Shown here in pieces: positions 39,114 to 50,114 of a stretch of DNA of 64,000 nucleotides. The translations under genes were made by a program, and so were the position numbers. This DNA is from Buttiauxella noackiae ATCC 51607 (GTDB taxonomy: Bacteria; Pseudomonadota; Gammaproteobacteria; Enterobacterales; Enterobacteriaceae). Position 1 is the stretch's first letter, and every line of letters starts with the position of its first letter. The notes under the pieces were generated by a model. It was not told where the DNA came from, made no database searches, and saw only the letters and a program-made list of their open reading frames with translations. The stretch spans positions 1 to 64,000 of the forward strand of contig NZ_LXEO01000025.1 of NCBI RefSeq assembly GCF_001654865.1, written 5' to 3'.

Positions 39114-42100
39114 ATGATCAAACAAAGCACAAAAGAGTTAATCGCAATGCCTTCCTTCATTTTACCTGCGGGGTTGGGGTTTTTAAGCTTTATATTCACC
39201 TTGTACTCCCTGGAATTATCTTTGGTCGGTACTGTCTTAGCACCGCTTTGGTTCCCAACATCCATCATGATGGTGGCTTTATTCCGTAATCCACTCCGTC
39301 AATGGCCAATGATCATTGTGGTATGTGCTCTCGGAAGTTTGTGCGCTTCTGCTATTTTGCAGCCCATACATGAGATTAATCTCGGCTATACCCTTATAAA
39401 TATTATCGAGGCATTGCTTGGTGCATCGTTAATGCGGCGTTTCCTGCCACAAATTAACCCATTGCAAAACCTCAATAATTGGGTTCGTCTGGTAATCTGT
39501 AGTGCAATAGTTCCCCCTCTTATTGGCGGTGTGCTAGCCGTTTGGCTTGCTGGTCCTGATGGCGGAAACATTGCTAAAACTTTCTTCGTTTGGGTCTTAT
39601 CCGAAACTATCGGTACGTTAGCGTTAGTTCCAACAGCATTGTTGTTTAAACCAAGCTATTTATTACGCCATAAAAATCCGAAACTATTATTAGAAACAAT
39701 ATTCACTTTTGTTATCACCCTGACACTTAGCTATCTTGCTCTGAGTTATATGCCGTGGCCATTTACCTTTATTATTGTCTTTCTGATGTGGAGTGCTATT
39801 CGCCTGCCGCGTCTGGAAGCTTTTGTTATTTTCCTGGCCACATTAATGGTTGTCTCTTTAATGATGGCAACCAATAGCACGATCGACATGCAACCGCACA
39901 CGGCCATCATGAATAATGCCCCCTGGCTGCCGTTCCTGATGATTTTGTTGCCAGCAAATGTGATGACAATGGTGATGTATTCGTTTCGCGAGGAGCGTAA
40001 ACACATCACCGAAAGCGAAGCGCGTTTCCGTAACGCGATGGAGTATTCAGCCATTGGTATGGCGTTGGTATCAACCGATGGGCAATGGTTGCAGGTCAAT
40101 AAATCGCTTTGCAAATTCCTCGGGTATAGCGCCGAACAACTGCGTTCACTGACATTCCAGCAGATAACGCATCCGGAAGATTTACACGCTGATTTACAGC
40201 AACTCAATATGCTGGTGAGCGGAAGTATCAACAGTTACTCGATGGAAAAACGCTACTACACCAGCAAAGGCGATGTCGTATGGGCATTGCTGGCGGTCTC
40301 TATCGTGCGGGATATTGACGGCTCACCGCTCTATCTAATCGCGCAAATTGAAGATATTAATGATCTCAAGCATACCGAGTGGGTGAACAAACGCTTGATG
40401 GAGCGCATTACTCTTGCCAATGAAGCAGGTGGCATTGGCATCTGGGAATGGGATCTTGTCAGCGACATCATCAGTTGGGACAAACGTATGTTTGATCTCT
40501 ATGAAGTCCCGGCGCATGTGAAACCCACTTATGCTCTGTGGCTTGAATGTATCGTCGCCGATGATGCGCCACTGGCTGAGAAAACAGTTCGCGATGCTTT
40601 GCAGGCTCGAGTGCCTTTCAAGATGGAATATCGTATTCATGTCAAAGAAGGCATCCGCCATATTCGCTCACTCGCAAACCGGGTGTTGAATAAAAACGGC
40701 GATGTTGAGCGCCTGCTTGGCATCAACATAGATATGACGGAAGTTAAACAACTGAACGAAGCGCTGTATCAGGAAAAAGAGCGTCTGCACATCACGCTGG
40801 ACTCGATAGGTGAAGCGGTAATTTGTACCGATGTAGATATGAATATCACCTTTATGAATCCTATTGCCGAGAAGCTCAGCGGCTGGCCACAGCTGCAGGC
40901 AATCGGTCAGCATATTCTGACCATTCTGCACATCACTTTTGGCGATACCGGGCCGGTGATGGAGAATATTCATAGCGGCGATTATGCGCGAACGACCATT
41001 GAGCACGATGTCGTTCTGCATTGCCGCAATGGCGGCAGCTACGATATCCATTACAGCATCACCCCGCTAACTACGCTGGACGGGCAAAGCATCGGTTCGG
41101 TACTGGTTATTCAGGATGTCACCGAATCGCGTAAAATGCTTAAACAGCTGAGTTACAGCGCCTCACATGATGGCCTGACCCACCTGGCAAACCGCGTAAG
41201 TTTCGAAAACCATCTCAAACGGTTATTGCAAAGTGCCGGAGAAAACCGCCAGCGCCATGCACTCGTGTTTATCGACCTTGATCGCTTCAAGGCAGTGAAC
41301 GATACCGCAGGACATGCGGCGGGCGATGCGCTGCTGCGCGAGCTCTCTTCTTTGATGCTAAGTATGTTACGTACTGGTGATTTCCTGGCGCGTCTGGGCG
41401 GCGATGAGTTTGGTTTGCTGCTCCCGGATTGCTCTTCTGACAATGCGCGCCATATTTCTGAACGCATTATCCAAAGTATTAACGACTATCAATTTACGTG
41501 GAATGGGCGTTTGCACCGCATTGGTGCCAGTGCGGGGATAACCCAAATTGATGCCGATAACAGATTAGCCTCTGAAGTGCTTTCTCAGGCCGATATCGCC
41601 TGTTATGCCTCGAAAAATGGTGGCCGGGGCCGTGTGACCGTCTTTGAGCCTTCTCAGCATGAGATTCGCAAAGAAGACCAACATATGACCATGGATGAAC
41701 AAAAGCACATCATTAACGAGAACCCAATCCTGATGGTAGCCAGGGGTGTTGCCCCACCACGCGTTCCCGAATCAACCAGTTTCTATGTTGTGTCATTACG
41801 CTTCTGGGGAAGTGATGATGTCGTGATTGATGAATCCCCGTTCCGCGCAGCCGTTACCGACAAAGAGCTGCAATGCGCTCTCGATCTGAGGGTTTTTAAC
41901 GAATTCTTCAGCAAGTTTTCTCAACAAGTAGCCAGCAAAGGCTTTGGTATTGCGCTTCCTGTTTCTTCCTCGAGCCTTGCGAATGATAACGTTGTCGACG
42001 AGCTATTAAGAGGCTTATCCCGCAGCCCACTACCTGCTCGACTGTTACACCTGATGGTCAATTGCGAAGTGTTGCAAAGTGATGATGAGAAGATAGACAG

Positions 42101-42446
42101 TAACCTGAAAAGGCTGCGCGATAGTGGATGCCAGTTGATCCTAAGCCACGTCGGCCGAGACCTGGATATCTTTAAACACGTTTCACGCCAATGCTTCAGC
42201 TACATCATTGTGGATGAAGACCTGATTAGTCATGTTCACAACAACCTGATGGATGAAATGATGGTAACCATTATTCATGGCCACGCACAGCGTCAGTCAT
42301 TGCAAACGATAGCAGGGCCAGCAGATATGCCAATGGTGATGGATACGCTGTCAGGAATTGGCATCGACCTTATTTTCGGTGAAACAGTGACCCAACCAAT
42401 GCCACTGGAAATACTGCTGAACACCAGTTATTTCGCGATTAACTGA
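39114..42446 (+). CDS. dgcE: diguanylate cyclase DgcE (YegE)
   Basis: The 1110-residue inner-membrane protein (E. coli 1105) makes cyclic di-GMP, feeding curli and biofilm control. It has an N-terminal MASE1 domain with about eight membrane segments (1-290), three PAS domains (about 300-690, with PAC motifs such as YLIAQIEDINDLK), a GGDEF domain with RLGGDEFGLLLP near 760 and an inhibitory RxxD site (RTGD) five residues upstream, and a C-terminal EAL-like domain. The last lacks the EAL and DDFG motifs, so it cannot hydrolyse c-di-GMP; the same is true in E. coli. It is convergent with alkA, 7 bases apart. Confidence 0.95.
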   Translation: MIKQSTKELIAMPSFILPAGLGFLSFIFTLYSLELSLVGTVLAPLWFPTSIMMVALFRNPLRQWPMIIVVCALGSLCASAILQPIHEINLGYTLINIIEALLGASLMRRFLPQINPLQNLNNWVRLVICSAIVPPLIGGVLAVWLAGPDGGNIAKTFFVWVLSETIGTLALVPTALLFKPSYLLRHKNPKLLLETIFTFVITLTLSYLALSYMPWPFTFIIVFLMWSAIRLPRLEAFVIFLATLMVVSLMMATNSTIDMQPHTAIMNNAPWLPFLMILLPANVMTMVMYSFREERKHITESEARFRNAMEYSAIGMALVSTDGQWLQVNKSLCKFLGYSAEQLRSLTFQQITHPEDLHADLQQLNMLVSGSINSYSMEKRYYTSKGDVVWALLAVSIVRDIDGSPLYLIAQIEDINDLKHTEWVNKRLMERITLANEAGGIGIWEWDLVSDIISWDKRMFDLYEVPAHVKPTYALWLECIVADDAPLAEKTVRDALQARVPFKMEYRIHVKEGIRHIRSLANRVLNKNGDVERLLGINIDMTEVKQLNEALYQEKERLHITLDSIGEAVICTDVDMNITFMNPIAEKLSGWPQLQAIGQHILTILHITFGDTGPVMENIHSGDYARTTIEHDVVLHCRNGGSYDIHYSITPLTTLDGQSIGSVLVIQDVTESRKMLKQLSYSASHDGLTHLANRVSFENHLKRLLQSAGENRQRHALVFIDLDRFKAVNDTAGHAAGDALLRELSSLMLSMLRTGDFLARLGGDEFGLLLPDCSSDNARHISERIIQSINDYQFTWNGRLHRIGASAGITQIDADNRLASEVLSQADIACYASKNGGRGRVTVFEPSQHEIRKEDQHMTMDEQKHIINENPILMVARGVAPPRVPESTSFYVVSLRFWGSDDVVIDESPFRAAVTDKELQCALDLRVFNEFFSKFSQQVASKGFGIALPVSSSSLANDNVVDELLRGLSRSPLPARLLHLMVNCEVLQSDDEKIDSNLKRLRDSGCQLILSHVGRDLDIFKHVSRQCFSYIIVDEDLISHVHNNLMDEMMVTIIHGHAQRQSLQTIAGPADMPMVMDTLSGIGIDLIFGETVTQPMPLEILLNTSYFAIN

Positions 42447-42453
42447 TTCGCTA

Positions 42454-43299
42454 TTAATTACCAGGCACCCAGCCATCACTGTACCAAATATGCAATAACG
42501 CATAGGAGCGCCAGGGTTTCCAGCGTTCGGCGTAACGGCGAATTTGAGTTGGCGTCATACCGGGGAATCGTTGCTTAATCAGATAATCGTCTGGTAAGAA
42601 AACATCATTTGCCTGCCAGCCACGCAAAGCAATGTAGTTTGCTGTCCAGCGACCAATCCCTGGATATGTGATGAGCGTTTTCACACCTTGATCAATATCT
42701 GCAGGGGTATGGAGCGGAAACTCGCCTTTTACCATTAATTGCGCCAGATGAATGATCGCAGCGCCACGTTTTATGGGCATACCAAGTGGCTTTAGCTGTT
42801 CAGGACTCAAAGATGCCAGTCGTTCTGGGGTGGGGAAAACTCGCCACTCAGGAAAATCCACCAGCGGTTCACCAAAAGTCTGTGCCAGTTTACTGGTCAG
42901 TTTTGCCGCCATTGCCACGCTCACCAGTTGCCCTAAAATCGCGCGAACAGACTGCTCAAAGGTATCCATGCAGCCTGGCAAACGTAATCCAGGTCGCGCC
43001 GCCGACAAATCTCCAAGACTTTCAAGAATCATCTGTGGTTGGCAATCAAGATCCAGCAGTTGCTTTATTCGCTGCAAAACCTCGTTAGCGACAGGCTGCA
43101 AACCCGCACTCAACGTCACGTTGAGTTTGCAGGCCGCTTCGTCAGGTTCGAGTGTTAATAACCCCTGATGCTGCCCCAGAGCAAAACTACGGCAATAACG
43201 TGCTTCGCTTACAACTTCAATGCTCGCGACCGCTCTTCCTGCCAGGAAACCAAACATCCACTTCCAGTCGTAAGGTGAGTTGTACTCCAGTTGATACAT
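42454..43299 (-). CDS. alkA: 3-methyladenine DNA glycosylase II
   Basis: The 281-residue enzyme (E. coli 282) removes alkylated bases from DNA. An N-terminal AlkA domain is followed by the helix-hairpin-helix motif LITYPGIGRWTANYIALRGW near 210 and the catalytic aspartate in FLPDDYLIKQRFPG near 238. In E. coli it belongs to the Ada adaptive response; no Ada box was checked here. It is divergent from yegD with 133 bases between. Confidence 0.96.
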   Translation of the reverse strand: MYQLEYNSPYDWKWMFGFLAGRAVASIEVVSEARYCRSFALGQHQGLLTLEPDEAACKLNVTLSAGLQPVANEVLQRIKQLLDLDCQPQMILESLGDLSAARPGLRLPGCMDTFEQSVRAILGQLVSVAMAAKLTSKLAQTFGEPLVDFPEWRVFPTPERLASLSPEQLKPLGMPIKRGAAIIHLAQLMVKGEFPLHTPADIDQGVKTLITYPGIGRWTANYIALRGWQANDVFLPDDYLIKQRFPGMTPTQIRRYAERWKPWRSYALLHIWYSDGWVPGN

Positions 43300-43432
43300 T
43301 GTCTCTTCCTGTCATTAACTATCGCAATAGCATAGGTGCACGCCGCTAATAATGTCTTGCTTTGATATTCAGTTGCCCGATGCTTCACATTCCGCTAAAG
43401 TCGCCCCCCTTCTTCACCGGCATGGGGATTAT

Positions 43433-44791
43433 ATGCAATTTATAGGCTTCGATTATGGTACTGCAAACTGCTCCGTAGCAGTGATGCGTGACGGCGTTCC
43501 ACAGGCGCTGGAGATGGAAAACGGCTCAAAACTGCTTCCGTCAATGTTGTGCGCTCCGACGCGTGAATCAGTGAGTGAGTGGCTTTATCGCCATCACGAG
43601 GTTCCTGCAACGGGTGCTGAAACCCAGGCACTGCTGCGCCGCGCGGTATCCTTTAATCGTGAAGAAGATATCGATGTCTTGCCCAACAGTGTGCAATTTG
43701 GCTTAAGTTCCCTGCGCCAGTACATGGAAGATCCGGAAGAAGTTTACTTCGTTAAATCACCAAAATCCTTCCTCGGTGCTACGGGCCTGAAACCTCAGCA
43801 AGTCGCTCTGTTCGAAGATTTAGTCTGCGCCATGATGCTACATATCCGTAATCAGGCACAAAGCCAGGTTGCCGAGCCAATTACCCAGGCCGTGATCGGC
43901 CGCCCGATTAACTTCCAGGGTTTAGGTGGTGATGAAGCAAACCAGCAGGCTCAAGGGATCCTTGACCGCGCAGCTCATCGGGCAGGCTTTAAAGATGTGG
44001 TGTTTCAGTTTGAGCCCGTTGCGGCAGGACTTGATTTTGAAGCCACATTAAACGAAGAAAAACAGGTTTTAGTCGTCGATATCGGCGGTGGTACGACTGA
44101 CTGCTCAGTATTGCTGATGGGGCCGCAATGGCGTGCTCGTCGTGATCGCGAACAGAGCCTACTAGGTCACAGTGGTTGCCGCGTTGGCGGTAACGATCTG
44201 GATATTATGCTGGCGTTTAAACAGCTTTCCCCATTACTCGGTATGGGCGGGCAAACCGAAAAAGGTATCGCCTTGCCGGTATTGCCGTGGTGGAACGCGG
44301 TCGCGATAAACGACGTCCCGGCGCAAAATGATTTTTACAGCAGCGCCAATGGCCGCATGCTTAACGAACTGGTGCGTGATTCGCGGGAACCTGAAAAAGT
44401 GGCCTTCCTGCAAAAGGTCTGGCGCCAGCGTCTTAGCTATCGCCTGGTACGTGCTGCGGAAGAGAGTAAAATCGCGCTGTCTGATAGTAAGCAAGTCGCC
44501 ACCATGCTGCCGTTTATCAGTAAAGAACTGGGCTGCGAAATTACTCAACCGGATCTGGAAAGCGCAATCAGTCAGCCGCTGCAACGTATTCTCGAGCAAG
44601 TCACACTTGCGCTGGAAAACAGTGCCGTGAAACCGGATGTGATTTATCTCACTGGTGGTAGTGCTCGCTCACCGTTGCTGAAACATGCATTAGCTCAGCA
44701 ATTGCCGGGCATCCCACTGGCCGGAGGTGATGATTTCGGTTCCGTCACTGCGGGGCTTGCTCGTTGGGCTGATGTGGTGTTCCGCGATTAA
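43433..44791 (+). CDS. yegD: Hsp70-family protein YegD
   Basis: The 452-residue protein (E. coli 450) has the actin/Hsp70 ATPase fold: phosphate loop GFDYGTANCSVAV at 4-16, VVDIGGGTTDCS near 215 and the adenosine motif LTGGSARSPL near 407. It lacks a full DnaK substrate-binding domain; the role is unclear, presumed chaperone-like. I chose the ATG at 43433 (MQFIGFDYG) with GGGGAT upstream, which matches E. coli; the longer frame from 43352 adds 27 unconserved residues. Confidence 0.93.
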   Translation: MQFIGFDYGTANCSVAVMRDGVPQALEMENGSKLLPSMLCAPTRESVSEWLYRHHEVPATGAETQALLRRAVSFNREEDIDVLPNSVQFGLSSLRQYMEDPEEVYFVKSPKSFLGATGLKPQQVALFEDLVCAMMLHIRNQAQSQVAEPITQAVIGRPINFQGLGGDEANQQAQGILDRAAHRAGFKDVVFQFEPVAAGLDFEATLNEEKQVLVVDIGGGTTDCSVLLMGPQWRARRDREQSLLGHSGCRVGGNDLDIMLAFKQLSPLLGMGGQTEKGIALPVLPWWNAVAINDVPAQNDFYSSANGRMLNELVRDSREPEKVAFLQKVWRQRLSYRLVRAAEESKIALSDSKQVATMLPFISKELGCEITQPDLESAISQPLQRILEQVTLALENSAVKPDVIYLTGGSARSPLLKHALAQQLPGIPLAGGDDFGSVTAGLARWADVVFRD

Positions 44792-44797
44792 TCAAAC

Positions 44798-44823
44798 CGC
44801 CGTGGGGAAACTCACGGCGTTTT
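44798..44823. terminator. bidirectional terminator between yegD and the antitoxin gene
   Basis: CGCCGTG (44798-44804) pairs with CACGGCG (44813-44819), followed by TTTT on the plus strand. It lies between convergent genes and touches the antitoxin stop codon, so it probably serves both. Confidence 0.72.
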
Positions 44824-45139
44824 AAATTTGCAGCTGCTTCACTCCATCGGGAAATTCAATCTGCAACGAAAGTTTGCCGCCCAACGCTTCGATATAACGC
44901 TTTAACGTCCCTAGCTTGACTTCATTGCCACGTTTTTCAATTGCTGTCACCGCCGGTTGGCTGATACCCATCGCCGCGGCAAGTTGCTGTTGCGACCAAC
45001 CCATTTGCTCACGAACCATATGCAAGCAACTTTCGAGAATCAGTTCTTGAGTAGCTTCAGCAATGCGTTGCTGGTTTTCGGGGGAACGACGAGCAATAAG
45101 CTCATCTAATGTGGTGTAACCTTTCGGATTATTTTTCAT
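44822..45139 (-). CDS. HigA/XRE-type antitoxin
   Basis: The 105-residue protein has a helix-turn-helix of the XRE type, WSQQQLAAAMGISQPAVTAI at about 64-83, and a C-terminal stretch (YIEALGGKLSLQIEF) typical of antitoxins of HigBA/RelBE-like systems with reversed (toxin first) gene order. The ATG at 45139 is preceded by AGGAG, and the longer frame from 45190 is not needed. It starts one base after the restored stop of the toxin frame, so the two would be coupled. It is intact, whereas the toxin gene is frameshifted. Confidence 0.82.
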   Translation of the reverse strand: MKNNPKGYTTLDELIARRSPENQQRIAEATQELILESCLHMVREQMGWSQQQLAAAMGISQPAVTAIEKRGNEVKLGTLKRYIEALGGKLSLQIEFPDGVKQLQI

Positions 45140-45140
45140 A

Positions 45141-45487
45141 TTAATTCTCCTGTGACTCCAGCCAGGCCAGAAACTCTTTGTCAGCAACACTGATCATCGA
45201 TTCGTAGAAACGTTTACTTCTCGACTTATCTCCTGCACACAACAGGATGGCATTACGTCGATAGTCAAAATATAGAATGCCCGGATCGGTTTCCCCTCGT
45301 GCTGTACTCTGAGTTCTTTCATGTTGGCAAAACGCGGACCTTTTACAGTGTCAGCATAGGGACGAGGCAAACCAAGCCCCCAGAAACGTAAATGCCCCAT
45401 AACTGCAAGCATCTTTTCCTGAAGATCATTGTGTTGTTCATCAAACCATTTTTCGAACCGTTTTGTGGTCAAAATCTTCCATGTCAT
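45141..45487 (-). pseudogene. HigB/RelE-type toxin gene with -1 frameshift
   Basis: The frame opens MTWKILTTKRFEKWFDEQ and continues to GKPIRAFYI like a Gp49/HigB-type mRNA endonuclease of about 115 residues. After RAFYI it leaves the family sequence and stops at 45194. In the +1 frame the expected end follows directly: DYRRNAILLCAGDKSRSKRF, then YESMISVADKEFLAWLESQEN, and a stop at 45141. One T is missing from the run at 45267-45270 (family reading RAFYIFDYRR). The toxin is therefore inactive unless the base is a sequencing error or frameshifting occurs. No codon in the T-run favours programmed slippage clearly. Confidence 0.85.
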
Positions 45488-45631
45488 ACCACCACCTCAT
45501 AAACTATAGTTTATAGTTAAAATATAAACCACAGTTTATTGCTGAAGATATGAACAGGATATTATTCAACCAGATTCCTGCGAGGCTCTACGCAAAAAAC
45601 CAGCATCCAGGATAGTTCCATACAGTACTTC

Positions 45632-45651
45632 ATATTTCCTCCATTTTTCCG
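45632..45651 (+). promoter_or_regulatory. putative BaeR box upstream of mdtA
   Basis: TATTTCCTCCATTTTTCC lies about 90 bases before the mdtA ATG and resembles the recalled BaeR consensus (TTTTTCTCCAT followed by A/T and TTGGC). BaeR activates mdtABCD in E. coli, so its position fits. The match is partial. Confidence 0.5.
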
Positions 45652-45738
45652 CCGCCTTCACTCACTACACTAGTATCATTAGGCCTAACCCCTGAGTATG
45701 ACGGGGATAATCGTTTAAGGAAGAGAAGACGTATATCT

Positions 45739-46989
45739 ATGAAAGGCACATTCACCGCACGTTGGATATGGATTGCAGCAGCAGTCATTGTCGTTATCGC
45801 CGCCGTTTTTTACTGGCGCCATTCGAACACGGGTAACGACACCGCAGGTTCGCAATCAACTCAGCAGCGCCATCCAGGCAATCGCCAGGGGATGCGCGGC
45901 GGTGCATTAGCGCCGGTTCAGGCCGCAACGGCGACCAGTGAAGCTGTACCGCGTTACCTCACCGGTCTTGGCACCATTACTGCCGCGAACACCGTTACGG
46001 TGCGCAGCCGTGTGGATGGGCAATTACTGGCGATTCACTTCCAGGAAGGGCAGCAGGTAAAAGCAGGTGATTTACTGGCAGAAATCGATCCAAGCCAGTT
46101 CAAAATCACCCTTGCCCAGGCGCAGGGGCAGTTGGCAAAAGATCAGGCAACGCTTGCCAATGCGCGTCGTGACCTGGCCCGTTATCAACAACTGGTCAAA
46201 ACCAATCTCGTGTCACGTCAGGAATTAGATGCGCAACAAGCGTTAGTCAATGAATCTGTCGGCACGATTAAAACTGACGAAGCCGCCGTTGCCAGCGCTC
46301 AGTTGCAGCTCGACTGGAGCCGGATCACGGCCCCGATTGATGGCCGTGTAGGGTTAAAACAGGTTGATGTCGGCAATCAGATTTCCAGCAGCGATACCGC
46401 CGGAATTGTCGTGTTGACCCAAACGCATCCTATCGACCTGATCTTTACCCTGCCTGAAGGTGACATTGCCACCGTGGTTAAAGCGCAAAAGGCAGGAGCC
46501 ACGCTGAGTGTTGAAGCCTGGGATCGTACTAATAAGCAAAAACTCAGCAGCGGTTCACTGTTAAGTCTGGATAACCAGATTGATGTCACCACTGGCACCA
46601 TCAAACTCAAAGCCCGCTTTAATAATGAAGACGATGCACTGTTTCCAAACCAGTTCGTGAATGCACGTATGCTGGTGGATACTCAGCAAAATGCCGTAGT
46701 TGTTCCCACTGCTGCGGTACAAATGGGCAATGAAGGCAGCTTTGTCTGGGTGCTTAATAGCGAAGATAAAGTCAGTAAACATCTGGTGACAACCGGCATT
46801 CAGGATAGCCAGAAAGTCGTTATCACTGCGGGCCTTTCTGCAGGAGAGCGAGTGGTAACGGACGGAATTGATCGCCTGACAGAAGGGGCGAAAGTAGAAG
46901 TGGTCGAGGCACAATCAGCGAAAGCAAACTCTCCGCAGAGCAACAGCGAAGCCGCGCCAAAACACAAACGTAACGGAGCGACCTCCTGA
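45739..46989 (+). CDS. mdtA: multidrug efflux membrane-fusion protein MdtA
   Basis: The 416-residue periplasmic adaptor (E. coli 415) links the MdtBC pump to an outer-membrane channel such as TolC. The N-terminal membrane anchor [18 protein letters not shown] is followed by lipoyl and alpha-hairpin domains ([18 protein letters not shown] near 92; coiled-coil near 125-185) and the beta-barrel domain. It shares one base with mdtB. The operon is known in E. coli to be induced by the BaeSR system with bile salts, indole, novobiocin and metal stress. Confidence 0.96.
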   Translation: MKGTFTARWIWIAAAVIVVIAAVFYWRHSNTGNDTAGSQSTQQRHPGNRQGMRGGALAPVQAATATSEAVPRYLTGLGTITAANTVTVRSRVDGQLLAIHFQEGQQVKAGDLLAEIDPSQFKITLAQAQGQLAKDQATLANARRDLARYQQLVKTNLVSRQELDAQQALVNESVGTIKTDEAAVASAQLQLDWSRITAPIDGRVGLKQVDVGNQISSSDTAGIVVLTQTHPIDLIFTLPEGDIATVVKAQKAGATLSVEAWDRTNKQKLSSGSLLSLDNQIDVTTGTIKLKARFNNEDDALFPNQFVNARMLVDTQQNAVVVPTAAVQMGNEGSFVWVLNSEDKVSKHLVTTGIQDSQKVVITAGLSAGERVVTDGIDRLTEGAKVEVVEAQSAKANSPQSNSEAAPKHKRNGATS

Positions 46990-49900
46990 TGCAGGTGCTA
47001 CCACCAAGCTCCACAGGTGGCCCGTCGCGCCTGTTTATCCTGCGGCCAGTTGCCACCACACTTTTGATGGTGGCCATTTTGCTGGCCGGGATTATTGGCT
47101 ATCGCTTCTTGCCTGTCTCTGCATTACCGGAAGTGGATTACCCAACAATTCAGGTGGTAACGCTCTATCCTGGAGCCAGCCCGGATGTCGTGACATCAGC
47201 AATTACCGCGCCTCTTGAGCGTCAGTTTGGCCAGATGTCGGGCCTCAAACAGATGTCTTCACAAAGTGCGGGTGGCGCATCGGTTGTAACGTTGCAATTC
47301 CAACTCACGCTACCGCTTGATGTTGCCGAGCAGGAAGTACAAGCCGCGATTAACGCCGCTACTAACCTGCTGCCAACCGACCTGCCGAACCCACCGGTCT
47401 ACAGCAAAGTAAACCCGGCAGATCCGCCAATTATGACTCTCGCTGTCACCTCAACGGCCATGCCGATGACGCAAGTCGAAGACATGGTGGAAACACGAGT
47501 CGCACAGAAAATTTCCCAGGTTTCAGGTGTCGGCCTGGTGACGCTTTCCGGCGGCCAGCGCCCTGCCGTGCGCGTGAAACTTAACGCCCCGGCGATTGCC
47601 GCACTGGGTTTAACCAGCGAAACCGTGCGTACAGCAATCACCAGCGCCAACGTTAACTCAGCAAAAGGCAGCCTTGATGGCCCGGAACGAGCCGTCACAT
47701 TGTCTGCAAACGACCAAATGCAGTCGGCAGAAGAGTATCGCAACCTGATAATTGCTTATCAGAACGGTGCGCCAATTCGTCTTGGTGATGTGGCAACCGT
47801 TGAGCAAGGGGCAGAAAACACCTGGCTTGGCGCGTGGGCGAACAAGCAACCGGCGATAGTAATGAACGTGCAGCGCCAGCCGGGGGCGAATATTATCGAC
47901 ACCGCCGACAGCATTCGTGCGATGTTGCCCGCGCTAACCAAAAGCCTGCCGAAATCAGTTGAAGTCAAACTGCTCAGCGACCGCACTACCAATATTCGCG
48001 CCTCCGTTACCGACACTCAGCATGAGCTGATGCTCGCCATCGCGCTGGTCGTCATGATTATCTACCTGTTTCTGCGTAATGTTCCGGCGACGATTATCCC
48101 GGCAGTTGCAGTGCCACTGTCGTTGATCGGGACTTTTGCGGTGATGGTGTTTCTCGATTTCTCAATCAACAACCTGACACTAATGGCGTTAACCATCGCT
48201 ACTGGTTTTGTGGTTGATGATGCGATTGTGGTTATCGAAAACATCTCGCGTTATATCGAAAAAGGTGAAAAACCGCTCGCCGCATCGCTGAAGGGTGCCG
48301 GTGAAATTGGGTTCACCATTATTTCCCTGACATTTTCGCTTATCGCAGTACTGATCCCACTGCTGTTTATGGGCGATATTGTGGGCCGTTTGTTCCGGGA
48401 ATTTGCCGTCACGCTGGCTATTGCGATTCTGATATCTGCGGTGGTGTCGCTGACGCTTACACCAATGATGTGTGCACGGATGTTAAGCCATGAATCACTG
48501 CGCAAACAGAACCGTTTTTCTCGTGCCAGTGAGCGCTTTTTCGATCGCGTCATTGCCGGATACGGGCGCATGTTAACCCGTGTATTAAACCACCCGTGGT
48601 TAACGTTGGGTGTGGCTTTTGGCACCCTGGCGCTCACCGTTGTGCTGTGGATTTTCATCCCGAAAGGCTTCTTCCCGATTCAGGATAACGGCATTATTCA
48701 GGGCACCTTACAGGCACCGCAATCTGTCTCCTTCGCCAGCATGGCACAGCGCCAGCAGCAGGTTGCAGACGTGATAATGAAAGATCCTGCGGTCGAAAGC
48801 CTGACTTCATTTATTGGCGTGGATGGTACCAACCCATCGCTGAACAGCGCGCGTTTGCAAATTAACCTCAAACCATTGAGCGACCGTGACGACCGCATTC
48901 CGGTGGTGATTGAGCGCCTGCAAACTAACGTGGCAAAAGTGCCGGGGGTCGAGCTTTACCTGCAACCGGTGCAAGACTTGACCATCGATACCACGGTTAG
49001 CCGTACGCAGTATCAATTCACCTTGCAGGCAACCTCACTCGATGAGCTCAGCACCTGGGTGCCGCAATTAACCGAAAAACTGCGAGCACTGCCACAACTG
49101 GCTGATGTCAGCAGCGACTGGCAGGATCAGGGGCTTGTCGCCTATGTCAATGTTGACCGGGCCAGTGCCAGCCGTCTTGGTATTTCCATGTCAGATGTCG
49201 ATAACGCGCTCTATAACGCATTTGGTCAGCGCCTGATTTCCACTATTTATACTCAGGCCAATCAGTATCGCGTGGTGCTTGAACACGACACCAGTACCAC
49301 ACCAGGCCTGAGTGGGCTGGATAATATTCGCCTTGCCAGCACCGATGGCAGTAGCGTGCCGTTAAGTAGCATTGCCAAAATCGAGCAGCGTTTTGCCCCA
49401 TTGACGATAAACCACCTCGACCAGTTCCCGTCGAGTACCTTCTCGTTTAACGTCACCCACGACCATTCGCTGGAAGATGCGGTTAAAGCGATTACCGCGG
49501 CGGAAAAAGATCTCGCCATGCCTGCTGATATCACCACTCAGTTCCAGGGCAGCACCCTCGCCTTCCAGGCAGCGTTAGGCAGCACCATCTGGCTAATCGT
49601 GGCCTCAGTGGTGGCGATGTATATCGTGCTTGGCGTGTTATATGAAAGCTTTATTCATCCAATAACTATCCTCTCGACACTGCCGACTGCGGGCGTAGGC
49701 GCATTGCTCGCGCTGATGCTGGCGGGAGCAGAACTGGATGTGATTGCCATCATTGGTATCATTTTGCTTATCGGCATCGTGAAGAAAAACGCCATCATGA
49801 TGATCGACTTCGCCCTTGCGGCGGAGCGTGAGCAAGGCATGAAACCGTACGATGCGATTTACCAGGCCTGTTTATTGCGTTTCCGTCCGATTCTGATGAC

Positions 49901-50114
49901 GACCCTTGCCGCCCTGCTCGGTGCGCTGCCGTTGATGCTCTCAACTGGTGTGGGTGCAGAACTGCGCCGCCCGCTAGGGATTGGTATGGTCGGTGGTCTG
50001 CTGGTGAGCCAGGTATTAACGCTGTTCACCACACCGGTTATCTATCTGCTGTTTGATAACTTGTCGCATGCGGTGCGCCGCCGCTTTGGCCATCGTGATG
50101 AGGAAGTGCTGTGA
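46989..50114 (+). CDS. mdtB: RND efflux transporter MdtB
   Basis: The 1041-residue inner-membrane protein (E. coli 1040) forms heterotrimers with MdtC, driven by proton motive force. The usual RND layout is present: membrane helix 1 near 15-35, a large periplasmic porter/docking domain, helices 2-6 with [19 protein letters not shown] near 400 (proton relay aspartates), a second periplasmic loop, and helices 8-12. It overlaps mdtA by one base and mdtC by four. Confidence 0.97.
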   Translation: MQVLPPSSTGGPSRLFILRPVATTLLMVAILLAGIIGYRFLPVSALPEVDYPTIQVVTLYPGASPDVVTSAITAPLERQFGQMSGLKQMSSQSAGGASVVTLQFQLTLPLDVAEQEVQAAINAATNLLPTDLPNPPVYSKVNPADPPIMTLAVTSTAMPMTQVEDMVETRVAQKISQVSGVGLVTLSGGQRPAVRVKLNAPAIAALGLTSETVRTAITSANVNSAKGSLDGPERAVTLSANDQMQSAEEYRNLIIAYQNGAPIRLGDVATVEQGAENTWLGAWANKQPAIVMNVQRQPGANIIDTADSIRAMLPALTKSLPKSVEVKLLSDRTTNIRASVTDTQHELMLAIALVVMIIYLFLRNVPATIIPAVAVPLSLIGTFAVMVFLDFSINNLTLMALTIATGFVVDDAIVVIENISRYIEKGEKPLAASLKGAGEIGFTIISLTFSLIAVLIPLLFMGDIVGRLFREFAVTLAIAILISAVVSLTLTPMMCARMLSHESLRKQNRFSRASERFFDRVIAGYGRMLTRVLNHPWLTLGVAFGTLALTVVLWIFIPKGFFPIQDNGIIQGTLQAPQSVSFASMAQRQQQVADVIMKDPAVESLTSFIGVDGTNPSLNSARLQINLKPLSDRDDRIPVVIERLQTNVAKVPGVELYLQPVQDLTIDTTVSRTQYQFTLQATSLDELSTWVPQLTEKLRALPQLADVSSDWQDQGLVAYVNVDRASASRLGISMSDVDNALYNAFGQRLISTIYTQANQYRVVLEHDTSTTPGLSGLDNIRLASTDGSSVPLSSIAKIEQRFAPLTINHLDQFPSSTFSFNVTHDHSLEDAVKAITAAEKDLAMPADITTQFQGSTLAFQAALGSTIWLIVASVVAMYIVLGVLYESFIHPITILSTLPTAGVGALLALMLAGAELDVIAIIGIILLIGIVKKNAIMMIDFALAAEREQGMKPYDAIYQACLLRFRPILMTTLAALLGALPLMLSTGVGAELRRPLGIGMVGGLLVSQVLTLFTTPVIYLLFDNLSHAVRRRFGHRDEEVL

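Noticed and set aside
39114-42446. Active phosphodiesterase (EAL) domain at the DgcE C-terminus
   Set aside because: The EAL and DDFG catalytic motifs are absent; the domain is degenerate as in E. coli, so only cyclase activity is supported.
45267-45270. Programmed frameshifting in the toxin gene
   Set aside because: The T-run is only four bases, with no slippery heptamer or following structure noticed; a decayed gene or sequencing error is simpler.
45488-45738. Possible SibA/B sRNA and Ibs toxin repeats upstream of mdtA as in E. coli
   Set aside because: I found no Sib-like repeated segments or Ibs-like short hydrophobic frames in this gap.
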